Assembly: GCF_001761485.1 (NCBI RefSeq)
Contig: NC_090773.1
Span: 868,001 to 932,000 of the forward strand
DNA from: Yarrowia lipolytica
Lineage: Eukaryota > Ascomycota > Dipodascomycetes > Dipodascales
Length of the DNA stretch: 64,000 nucleotides
Reading direction: 5' to 3'
The notes beneath the pieces were generated by a model. It saw only the letters and a program-made list of their open reading frames with translations, was not told the origin of the DNA and did no database searches. Made by a program: the position numbers and the translations under genes. Shown here piece by piece: positions 9,799-18,694 of this stretch (the first letter of the stretch is position 1; the number at the start of each line of letters is the position of its first letter).

Positions 9799-10365
9799 TT
9801 ACTCCTTTTTCTTCTTCTTCTCGTCGATCTGCTCAACCTTGACCTGGTTGAGACCCTTTTCCTTGAGCATCTGAGTGATGAGCTCCTCGACTCCGTCTCC
9901 CACGTCTCCCTGGATGACGATTTCTTCCTTGCCATCAGCCGTTTTAGTGACAGACGCACCGGTGGCAAACTTGGAGGAAAACGTCTTGGACAGCTTCTTG
10001 AGATCGAGTTCAAACACCTCCAGTCCCGACACGGAGATGATTCGTTTTCTCTTGGATCGTTCGATTCGCTTGATGACGACCTTGGAGGCCAGCTTTTTCA
10101 GCAGCTCTCGCTCGGCCTTGGCTTCGTCTTTCTGCTGCTGCTTCTGGAGCTTTCGGTCAATCTCCTCCTGCTTTTCAGCGGAGATGGAAGAGGCCTGGAC
10201 GGCGTTTGTGAGAGCCTCGACCGAGTAGAGCTGGGCAAAGAGCTCCTGGTCGTTGTCTTCCAGCCAGGCCTTACATCGCTTGAAGGCGCCGCCGAATTCG
10301 CAGTATTCCGGAGGCAAGGTGCACACGCCACAGTAGAGCACGGTCCTTGGCACTACTTCGGTCAT
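9799..10365 (-). CDS. TMA22: Translation machinery-associated protein Tma22 (DENR, SUI1 domain)
   Basis: 188 residues, near the 198 of yeast Tma22. DENR/Tma22 pairs with MCT-1/Tma20 on the 40S subunit to recycle post-termination ribosomes and assist reinitiation. The N-terminus has the conserved cysteine-rich DENR segment (YCGVCTLPPEYCEF, residues 11-24). A charged coiled-coil-like middle (about 65-95) leads into the C-terminal SUI1/eIF1-like domain (about 95-170), with RSKRKRIISVSGLEVF and later GDVGDGVEELI. The tail is lysine-rich. The gene is convergent with the importin-like gene, whose stop lies 121 bp away. Confidence 0.93.
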   Translation of the reverse strand: MTEVVPRTVLYCGVCTLPPEYCEFGGAFKRCKAWLEDNDQELFAQLYSVEALTNAVQASSISAEKQEEIDRKLQKQQQKDEAKAERELLKKLASKVVIKRIERSKRKRIISVSGLEVFELDLKKLSKTFSSKFATGASVTKTADGKEEIVIQGDVGDGVEELITQMLKEKGLNQVKVEQIDEKKKKKE

Positions 10366-11875
10366 CGATGGTGTTGATGATTGATGGATGGGATGAAATT
10401 AATTGTCCATGTAGGTTTGGAGGGGTGGTGGGTTCGATTTGCGGCGACTACGTTTAATCACAGGTATTTCTATATGAGCGGTGGCGGGGAAAAGAGGTGG
10501 TTGGTGGGTTTTCTGTCCCGGTTTTTGTGAGCTTTGGTTGATCTGATCTGTTTTTGTTCTCATTTTGGCACTATTTGAACGGTGCTATGATCTTGTCTGA
10601 TGCCACTGTGATGAAAACAAGGTTCGATAAGCGGCCGATAAGGAAGGGCTTTGTTGTGGGTGACGCGAGAGAACGCTTAGAGACAGTCTACTGATACTAC
10701 GATCGGGTCTGTTTCTTCAATTCAGCTGTGATGAGACTTTAGAGCGCCAAAACGTACTTTGGTCTATCCAGTATTACGCAGATAGCGGAGGATGGTGCGA
10801 GAAGATCAGTATTGACGAGTAGTTGTATGCAAGGTTTGTTAGTTGGGAATTTAGTTGGGAGTTTGTTGATCAAGGATATTTAATTTAGAAAAAAGCAGAA
10901 AGAAAAAAAAAAGAAGAAAAAAAAAAGAAAAAAAAAAAACTGAATGTATTATGCAGAAAAAAATATGGGGCCAGCAGACTGGTTCTGAAGAGCATAGAAT
11001 GGGACTATGATTGGTTGTATATATTTAGAAACTTACCTTTTGTACGAGTGTATCTTTTCCGCGGTCAGATGACAGTAATATCGGTGTATGAAGGCACTCG
11101 AGCCGGAATTATCAGAGTATCTACTTATCGCACACTTGAAAAATGACAATGTACTGACCGCAAATACGCTGGTCACGTGCCATTTCTTCTCAGCACGTGT
11201 CTGACCGGCTCTCTACTTGTATGCCACCTGAACAGCCTCATTCTTGGGTTCCCCTTGGGGCATTTGGGTTGGTGTGCGTTCTATCATGTATGTACAAGTC
11301 GTTCTATCATGACGTGAACAGTACATGCACCAATTAATGTACAGTGACACGCTAACACAGATGACAGATGTGCAGTACATCACGAGTACCCGGTCCGTGG
11401 ATGCTCAATGGAACTCCATTTGTCAACATTTGTGTCAGTAGTCACTAAACACTCCCGATATCGCAGCTGATGATGGCGCTTGTGTGTATAATTTCTTTTT
11501 GACACAGCCTCTACAAACACAAGGACATTGTATGCATGACCCCTGGACAGCCGCGTGCCGCTAATGAGGCGTGGTGTGGCACTAGGGCAAATATTCATGT
11601 GCTACTCTCAGGTTTGAAGGAGTACCTTACTTGTGCTTTGGTATTTGCTAGACGTTCTGTCTACTGTTAGCTGATCTTAACCGGAAACACACTCGTCACA
11701 CTAGCTACACTAGCTACAGGCTGCTCCGTGCTACAAAACCCGTACTCTCGCGGTAACGCTACTCGCGCCGTCTATACACTCGTTCGACTAGCAGCTCGAT
11801 CTCCAACTTCCCAGACTCTTTCATTCGACCTCACAACTCCACCTTCCCCAGGCTATCACTCGCTGTCCGGCTGCC
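10366..11875. other. Intergenic region between TMA22 and the RSN1-like gene (divergent promoters)
   Basis: 1.5 kb. It contains a purine-rich A/G tract (about 10889-10940), two CACGTG boxes (11174-11179, 11194-11199) and a short repeated ACTAGCTAC element near 11700. No gene can be supported. Confidence 0.6.
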
Positions 11876-14692
11876 ATGAACATCGACGAGCTCGTCAACG
11901 CGCCTCAGAAAGGCCATAGTCTGGCGGGCATGTCGATCCAGACGTTTCTGTCGTCCCTGGTGGTCGCCATTGTCATATTCGGAATCCAGCTGGCTATTTT
12001 CATTCTCATTCGACCGAGAATCAAAAAGCTCTACGAACCAAGAACATATCTGGTCCCCCCTGAACTGCGAGTCGTATCTCCGGGATCGGGCCTCATAGAC
12101 TGGCTCACAGCGACAGTCAGGTACGACATTGAAGACGTGGTCGACAGAGGAGGCCTTGACTCGTACTTCTTTCTGAGATTCATGCGCATGCTGCTGTGGA
12201 TCTTTGGAGTGGCATGTTGCATCATCATCCCCATTCTCGTGCCCATCAACGCCACGGGAAACACAGCAGACATGCTCTCGGAGCCCACAGGAATGGACAA
12301 CCTCTCGTGGTCAAACATCGGACCCTACAAGAGCTCGCGGTACTCGGCCCATCTGGTCATGGCTATCGCCACGGTGATTGTGCTGCTAGCTCTCTTCACT
12401 TATGAGCTCAACGTGTACATTGAAAAACGACACCGATATCTCACCAAGCCAAGTCACCAGATCAGAGCCACGGCAACCACCATCCTCATCAAATACGTGC
12501 CTGCTCATTTGAGAAGCGAAAAGGCCATCAAGAATCTGTTCAGAAACCTAGGAGACGTGAAAAATGTCTGGTTCACAAGAGACTACTCCAAACTGACTTC
12601 TCTTCTGTCGCTACAGAAGAAACGGTACCGACAACTCGAATGTCTGGTGACCAAACGCATAATCAAGTCAGAAAAGACATTCAAGAAAGACCCGGAGAAT
12701 GATTCAGAGGATACAACCAGATATCTTCCCAAGCCTGAGTCCATAAGATCTCCATTGGCTACTGTTTTCGGCATAGACATCAAAATTCCGTTTCTGGGCA
12801 CTAAACACGACTCTATCGAATGGCATTGCGAGGAGATTGAACGGCTAACTAAAGAAATTGCGGCTCTCAAGTCTGAAACATCCCAGTTTGAGACAATGCC
12901 CACTTGTATGATCCAATTCAACACCCAGTTGGACGCCCATGTGGCATGTCAGTCTCTATCTTACCATAACCCCAACTTCATGGACACACGACTGATTGAG
13001 ACAGACCATAGAGATGTCATTTGGGCAAACATGAGAGGTTCCTTCTATGAGGAAAAGGTGAGATTTGCCATTGCTACCGCTCTCAACCTAGCTCTCATCA
13101 TTGGCTGGGCCATTCCAGTGTCTGTGGTTGGTCTCATTTCTCAAATCAGCTATCTGACCCAGCTACTTCCATTTCTGAGCTTTCTTAACGACCTCCCGGA
13201 AGCCATCAAGGGAGCCATCAGTGGTATTTTACCCCCTTTGCTTCTTGCTCTGCTTATGATGCTCGTCCCCCCTATTCTTACTCTTTTGGCCTACCTCAAG
13301 GGCATTTCGACAGGTATTCGAGTCCAGTTGGACGTTCAAAAGTACTACTATGCATTCCAGTACATTCAGCTCTTCTTGGTCATTACCGTCTCATCAGGCC
13401 TGACGACTACTGTCCAACAAATTGTAGATACACCTACGTCGACGCCCACTATTCTCGCCAACAATCTCCCCAAAGCAGCAAACTTCTTCATGTCGTATCT
13501 TATCCTACAAGGAATGATCACATCGATGAACAACATGCTGCGAGTGGACGAGCTCATTTTTCATCTGCTGGCACGGATTATGCCTGCTACTACTGCCCAC
13601 AGGAAGTTTTCTCGTCTGTCTTCCATTTCCGAAGTCATTTGGGGCAACACTTTCCCCACATACACCAATCTGGCGACTATTGGTATCATCTACTCCATCA
13701 TCAGTCCGATCATTCTCATTTTCTGTCTCATTTCGTTTTCTTTGACTTACATGGCGTTCAAGTACCGTATCATCTACTGCAATGTCAACCGAGTGAACTC
13801 TTACGGCTTGTTCTTTCCGACCGCAATCTTCCAACTCTTCACGGGTATCTACACACTTCAATTGTGTCTGATTGGTCTTTTCTTTTTGGTCAAAGACGAG
13901 AAACAGACGAAATTCGTGTGCACCAAACACGCCATCATCATGATTATCGTCCTGGCCTTCACCATTCTGTACCAGCTGCATCTGAGCTCGAAGCTCAAGG
14001 CCGTCATTGAGTATCTTCCTGTGGACAAAGCGGCAACTGACCTCAACAGTGAAATTGTGTGTGAGAAGGGTAAACAGAGCATTTCTCACATTTTCACGGA
14101 AGGAGGCACCCAGTATCACGAGAAGACTGATGGTGTGAAGACCGAAGCAGGAGTAAATGGAACCAGTATCTCAATCAGAGAGCTAGCAGACCTTCAAGAA
14201 CTGGAAACTGTTCCTCTGACCCCGTACACAGTTCCAGAAAACCCATTCGAGACTCCAGCAGCCCTGCCTGGACCTCAAACGCAGACATCGGCTTCCATCT
14301 CCTCTCCTCGGGTCAAAAACGTAGCAATCAACACTCTCACCAGACTTGGTAGAATTGTGTACACCGGTTCCGAAGACACTCGAACCACGGCCTCTCAGTT
14401 CATGTACAGAGGCATCTTTGACCAGCTCAACACGAATCTCGAGTCGATATCGGCTGATAACCGAGAGAAGCTGCTCAACAGAGCGTTTCTCCATGAGTCT
14501 CTCCGAACGCCAGATTACATATGTTGGGTTCCGGAAGATGAGCTCGGGGTCGGAATTCGAGAAATCGGCCGGATTCGCCAACAGTTTCCGCTCGTTCGCA
14601 TCTCCAACGACTCCTGTTACCTCCACAATCAGAAGATCATGTTCACCAGGGCTCCTCCAGATTATGACGAGATCAAGAACATGAGGTTGTAG
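11876..14692 (+). CDS. RSN1/CSC1 (OSCA/TMEM63) family membrane channel
   Basis: 938 residues with the three-part architecture of fungal DUF221 proteins. First come N-terminal membrane segments (about 25-46, 105-126 and 160-185). A large cytosolic domain follows (about 195-405), containing an RNA-recognition-like fold region (TILIKYVPAHLRSEKAI) and the conserved EEIERL helix. A C-terminal multi-span domain begins near ALNLALIIGWAIPVSVVGLIS and includes PPILTLLAYLKGI. Family members are calcium-permeable, mechanically or osmotically gated cation channels of the plasma membrane or secretory membranes; yeast relatives are Rsn1, Csc1, Phm7 and Spo75. Length and domain order resemble Rsn1 or Phm7 most, but the exact orthologue is not fixed. 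The ATG at 11876 follows a pyrimidine-rich leader. Confidence 0.87.
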   Translation: MNIDELVNAPQKGHSLAGMSIQTFLSSLVVAIVIFGIQLAIFILIRPRIKKLYEPRTYLVPPELRVVSPGSGLIDWLTATVRYDIEDVVDRGGLDSYFFLRFMRMLLWIFGVACCIIIPILVPINATGNTADMLSEPTGMDNLSWSNIGPYKSSRYSAHLVMAIATVIVLLALFTYELNVYIEKRHRYLTKPSHQIRATATTILIKYVPAHLRSEKAIKNLFRNLGDVKNVWFTRDYSKLTSLLSLQKKRYRQLECLVTKRIIKSEKTFKKDPENDSEDTTRYLPKPESIRSPLATVFGIDIKIPFLGTKHDSIEWHCEEIERLTKEIAALKSETSQFETMPTCMIQFNTQLDAHVACQSLSYHNPNFMDTRLIETDHRDVIWANMRGSFYEEKVRFAIATALNLALIIGWAIPVSVVGLISQISYLTQLLPFLSFLNDLPEAIKGAISGILPPLLLALLMMLVPPILTLLAYLKGISTGIRVQLDVQKYYYAFQYIQLFLVITVSSGLTTTVQQIVDTPTSTPTILANNLPKAANFFMSYLILQGMITSMNNMLRVDELIFHLLARIMPATTAHRKFSRLSSISEVIWGNTFPTYTNLATIGIIYSIISPIILIFCLISFSLTYMAFKYRIIYCNVNRVNSYGLFFPTAIFQLFTGIYTLQLCLIGLFFLVKDEKQTKFVCTKHAIIMIIVLAFTILYQLHLSSKLKAVIEYLPVDKAATDLNSEIVCEKGKQSISHIFTEGGTQYHEKTDGVKTEAGVNGTSISIRELADLQELETVPLTPYTVPENPFETPAALPGPQTQTSASISSPRVKNVAINTLTRLGRIVYTGSEDTRTTASQFMYRGIFDQLNTNLESISADNREKLLNRAFLHESLRTPDYICWVPEDELGVGIREIGRIRQQFPLVRISNDSCYLHNQKIMFTRAPPDYDEIKNMRL

Positions 14693-14871
14693 TTAGGAAG
14701 GGAATAAATGTTAATATAAATAATGCTATGTACTGTCTGTGGCAAGTAACCGGTCTCTGAAGTTGCTTGGTGGCTATTCCGATGTCTATCTGCTGAAAAG
14801 TTAGGGTCCACAGCGTCTGATTGCTACCGTGTCGAATTCATAGAGCTACTTTCTGCAGAGTGAGCTATTCC

Positions 14872-16311
14872 TTATGACGAGCCAGAAGCCGTATCTGCTC
14901 CAGTGGCTGTCCCTGCTGCTCCCGCTGTAGCAGACCGTTTCTTTCTCGGCCAGAGACTGGGCAGAATAAAGATCATTTGATGAGGCTCGACGTAGTGATC
15001 TCGGAACCATTTCTGGATCTTGGAATCTACCAGTGACTCCAGAGTCGGCACGTTCTGTAGACGCGAACGAGACCCCACCAGCGACTTGACCGACAGCTGC
15101 AGCTTGTAATCCGGCTCAAAGTTGATGGACAGAATAGTGTCTCGCTTGTCCTTTTCGTCTTCTTCAGTCTGTTCGATCTGTTGGTAAAGAGAGATGTTCA
15201 GACGGGCTGTGAACCGGACAATAGTGACGGAAAGGGAAACTGGCAGAGAAGTCGACAGCGACAAAAAGGGCGACAGGATCTTGGGCTGGTTGAGATTCAG
15301 TCTCGTTTCAATTCCCAGCGTAATTGTATCTGAAAGATCGATATCCATTTGAGCTTCCAAGCGCGAGTCGTCGTACTCGGCATTGTTGGGCATGTTGTTT
15401 CCTGACGCAGCTCCGGATCCTGCGGGCCCTGTGCCTTTGTGGGTGATTTTGCAGTTGGACAAGATGGGGTAATCGTCGCCGAGGTTGATTTCCGTCACGT
15501 TGATTCTGTCGATGAAGTCTGGACGTTTGGAGTTGAAGGCTGCATCGAGCGAATTGAGCAGATTCAGGTTGTTGTTCGCCTTGGCATCGAACCGCAGCTG
15601 GGTGATAATCTGGGCCACCAACACGTTGAACCAGTCGAGCGACTCTGGCGCGTGAGACGACAGCTGGTAGCAGGTCTTGTGCAGAATCTCATCTACAGGG
15701 GATAGATCGAGATCGAGATCGAGATCGATGATAGCGGAATCGTCTTGAAGGGTGGAGTCATTTTCCGGCTCGATTCCCTCGGCAATTGTGGGTGTAGTAG
15801 GTACTGGGACGGCAAGGTTGGAGGTGCTACCAGCAACACTGCTGCCTGCCATACCCCTCGGTGTAGCACCTCCATTTTGGCCCAACACAGGTACCGCTCC
15901 CGAAGTAGACCTCACCATGGACACCCGGCTGCTTCCAGGGCGCGAAATAGAGGCCCCAGCAGCCCCCGTAGCCAGTCTGTTTCGCAGGTTGGTGGACGAC
16001 TTGTTGCGTCTTACGCCACTGGTCTTGACTCCATTGGCTGTCTGACCACCCATGGCCACATGCTCGGCCTCCTTGTCCTTGGCCGACACAGCGGTCATGT
16101 CATTACCTTTTTTCGGGCTCTTGTTCTCGGCAAAAATGACAAACTTGAGAATGATAATGACTGTGATAATGACTGACAGTTGGCCCAGAACCAGCCCCTC
16201 GGTGAAGCCCCAGCCAGACTGTTGTTTGAGAGCCTTCTGAATCAGCTCTGCGGGGATCACCATCGGTTCCGGCGGCGGCTGGATCGATCGCAGCACTTCT
16301 TTAGCGGGCAT
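14872..16311 (-). CDS. MMM1: ERMES complex subunit Mmm1 (maintenance of mitochondrial morphology)
   Basis: 479 residues from the first ATG (16311). The frame runs 56 codons further upstream, but only through a His-rich stretch from a TTG. Mmm1 is the ER-anchored subunit of the ER-mitochondria encounter structure, which tethers the two membranes and transfers lipid. A short luminal N-terminus leads to one membrane anchor (about residues 39-61, LGQLSVIITVIIILKFVIF). A low-complexity Ser/Gly/Pro linker follows (about 75-195, including an Asp-Leu repeat DLDLDLDL). The lipid-binding SMP domain follows, with ESLDWFNVLVAQIITQLR, INLGDDYPILSNCKI and LSVTIVRFTARLNISLY. The tail is Ala/Thr/Gly-rich. 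The linker is longer than in yeast Mmm1 (426 aa), which is common in this clade. Confidence 0.93.
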   Translation of the reverse strand: MPAKEVLRSIQPPPEPMVIPAELIQKALKQQSGWGFTEGLVLGQLSVIITVIIILKFVIFAENKSPKKGNDMTAVSAKDKEAEHVAMGGQTANGVKTSGVRRNKSSTNLRNRLATGAAGASISRPGSSRVSMVRSTSGAVPVLGQNGGATPRGMAGSSVAGSTSNLAVPVPTTPTIAEGIEPENDSTLQDDSAIIDLDLDLDLSPVDEILHKTCYQLSSHAPESLDWFNVLVAQIITQLRFDAKANNNLNLLNSLDAAFNSKRPDFIDRINVTEINLGDDYPILSNCKITHKGTGPAGSGAASGNNMPNNAEYDDSRLEAQMDIDLSDTITLGIETRLNLNQPKILSPFLSLSTSLPVSLSVTIVRFTARLNISLYQQIEQTEEDEKDKRDTILSINFEPDYKLQLSVKSLVGSRSRLQNVPTLESLVDSKIQKWFRDHYVEPHQMIFILPSLWPRKKRSATAGAAGTATGADTASGSS

Positions 16312-16909
16312 GGGTGTATTGTGATGATGATCAGATTGGTGGTGATGTTGGTGCAGTAATAAATTTGAGCCTAATTGGATTGAAGAAGATGGCCTATTTG
16401 GGTGAATTGACAATGGTTCGGTAAGGAGATGAGAAAGATAATGAATTTCGTTCCACGTTGGGTATTTTATTGATATCAATTTGATGTGATTACTGTAGTG
16501 CCAACTAGCTGATTTTCTCGCCAGTTGGTTTACTTTAGTTGAGAATTACTTTAACTGAAAAGTCCGCTAGGGGTTCAAATTTGATGTTCCAGATGTTGGA
16601 AAAGAATTAAAATACCACCAAGTTGTAGAGCCGCTCAATATTGTTCATATGGGACTATAATATTACCCACTTGTCGATCAAAAATTGAGAGCTATTTACA
16701 TTTTTACATTTACCCAGTGGAATTTATTTACTTAGACTTTGTTAGGAGCAACCCAGCCGTTCTTAGTACATGCTGGCACTCGTATCGTACATCCTCGAAC
16801 GGATCTCAGGCTCTGTACATGTGATGACAGTACCAATACTTGTAGTCGTCCCGCGCAGACTGGCTACTTGATCAATCTCTCATTTCATAATCTAACATAC
16901 TATATACAA
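16312..16909. other. Spacer between MMM1 and TIM13
   Basis: About 600 bp holding the MMM1 promoter and the TIM13 3' end. AT-rich around 16550-16740. Nothing else recognised. Confidence 0.6.
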
Positions 16910-17607
16910 TTATCGCTGGCCGCTCTGCTGCAGCTTGGTGATGTAGACTCGAGAAACGAGGTTCCAGGCCATGATGTACTTCTGGGCGCACTGAGCGGTG
17001 CAGTTCTGGGTTAGTAAGAAACTTCCGAGGGCAATTCGGGATCGAGCAAGCTCGGTAGTTGATGCCACAAGTCGTAAGCGCACAGCATCGACTGTGAGTG
17101 CACAGTATCTTGTTGGCTACATAGATGTAGATCTCGAATGTCTAGTTGTCAGAAAAGCTTGCTTCTCTGACAACAGTGTCAGTCTCTCGGGCGCAATATC
17201 TTGAATTCAAAGAACATGTGTAATTGAATAGATTTGCTCACAGGTCCCCGCTCGCCTCCACAACCCTCGATGGCAGCTCCAGCATGATAACTTTGCATTG
17301 CTGTAGACTGATCCGTATGGAATCAGCTCTGAAGCAGCTCTCGAGATCATCTCCACAGCAATAAAGACTTGGCCAATCAATATTTTGCCCTCCACAAGCA
17401 GCTCTTCGGAAGACAGAAACAACTCCTCCTTCATCACTCCCTCTGCACTATACTCACCTTTTCGGCGGCGGAAAGAGAAGATCCGGGCTTGGGGACACAC
17501 ATGTCGAAGCAGTTTTCGGTCATCTTGGTGACAAGCTGCTGGGCGTTGGCCACAGCAAGCTCGGCGGCAATCTCCTTCTTGATGTTATCCTTGAGGGCGG
17601 CAGACAT
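16910..17607 (-). CDS. TIM13: Mitochondrial intermembrane space chaperone Tim13, two exons
   Basis: 81-residue small Tim protein of the Tim8-Tim13 hexamer, which escorts hydrophobic precursors across the intermembrane space to the TIM22 complex. Exon 1 is 17607-17458 (50 codons, ending LSAAEK). The intron 17457-17006 (452 nt) starts GTGAGT and ends CTAACCCAG. Exon 2 is 17005-16910 (31 codons plus TAA). The intron falls between the two halves of the twin CX3C motif: CFDMC (C33, C37) in exon 1 and CTAQC (C52, C56) in exon 2, so neither exon alone encodes a functional chaperone. IAAELAVANAQQLV and MAWNLVSRVYI match yeast Tim13 (IAQELAVANATELV; RSWNVISKAYI). It was missed by simple open-frame reading because each piece is short. 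Confidence 0.93.
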
Positions 17608-18694
17608 GGTTGTGTGTGTGTATTGGTGATGCTGGCACTGCCAAAAATATGAGATGTGTGATCCAACGTAATTTTCAGAACCCTAACCCGGAATATAATG
17701 GATGCCTAAGGAGCCCGGAAGACAGACCACGGGCTTATAGGAGACGTTGAACGAGTGGAACCAAACCTGAGGGCTGTTTTTTATGTAGTGAGAATTAGAA
17801 AAATGTAAACAAAATCTAGATTTTGTGTGATTCCCCCAACTAATGCCCCTATTATCATGATATCCCTAAGTACGTCTAGAATTATAGTTGGAGACCTAAC
17901 TAAATGGCAATAGTGGAGGGGATGACTTTCAAAGTGCGTATAAAAGCCCAAATGACATTCAGAAGTCCCCATTCAGTGTTCCAGTTGCATATCCGCTATA
18001 AATGGGAACCAACAGCGAACTCTTGAGTAAAATTAACACAAAAATCTATCAGAATGCCCCCCTTTACTACAGAACATACTGTACATACCATCCACAACAT
18101 CATCTACCTCAGATAGAGCTCTGAAGGCTACACAATCTAACCAGAAAAGAGACGTGTTTTTTACTCCGTCTCCCTCACTCCAAAAAACCTCTCTCTATTC
18201 CCGAAATCTCCATCCAATAGCCTCCCCTCGTTCTCCTTTATACACACTCGGCTACCGGTTTGACTCACCCAATGAAAAATAGACTTGAGTCATTTGAGTC
18301 ATTTGAGTCATAGTCCCCTCTTCTCTCCTCCGCACCACCACCCCAAAAAGACAACACATGAACTGTTCAAACGACATTGGAGCATTGGAAACGGCTCAGT
18401 TATGGGTAATAACGCTTTCGACTGTTACATACAGGCTATGAGTGAGGTAAAAAGTCGCCAGTGACTTTCACCCCTCAGAGGACTTGTTGCAGACAGCATA
18501 GCAGCCTACACTAGTCGTAAATACCATGCGATTGATACCACTCGATTGATAGCTAAAGATACCTAAGAAGATTTGGCACACCTGCTTCTGCTTCCACTGT
18601 GACAGCGATGCCATTCTGCTTACTGCCTACACTGCCCAGAGACCAATTCTTATCATGGTTTTATTACTAGTCTCGCTCCGCTCAATCTCATCAT
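17608..18694. other. Intergenic region upstream of TIM13
   Basis: 1.1 kb between TIM13 and the 3' end of the decarboxylase gene (both minus). It contains a cluster of four Gcn4/AP-1-type heptamers (18261-18310) followed by a pyrimidine-rich stretch and a 28-codon ATG frame at 18358. No gene is supported. Confidence 0.6.
18261..18310. promoter_or_regulatory. Cluster of four TGA(C/G)TCA sites
   Basis: TGACTCA at 18261-18267 and TGAGTCA at 18286-18292, 18295-18301 and 18304-18310. The last three are a perfect 9-bp tandem repeat of TTGAGTCAT. TGASTCA is the known core site of Gcn4/AP-1 bZIP factors. The nearest downstream start on the minus strand is TIM13, about 650 bp away, so the target is unclear. 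Confidence 0.55.

Noticed and set aside
14872-16479. Longer MMM1 frame with a 56-residue His-rich N-terminus
   Set aside because: The upstream start is TTG; the first ATG is at 16311 and gives a family-like N-terminus.
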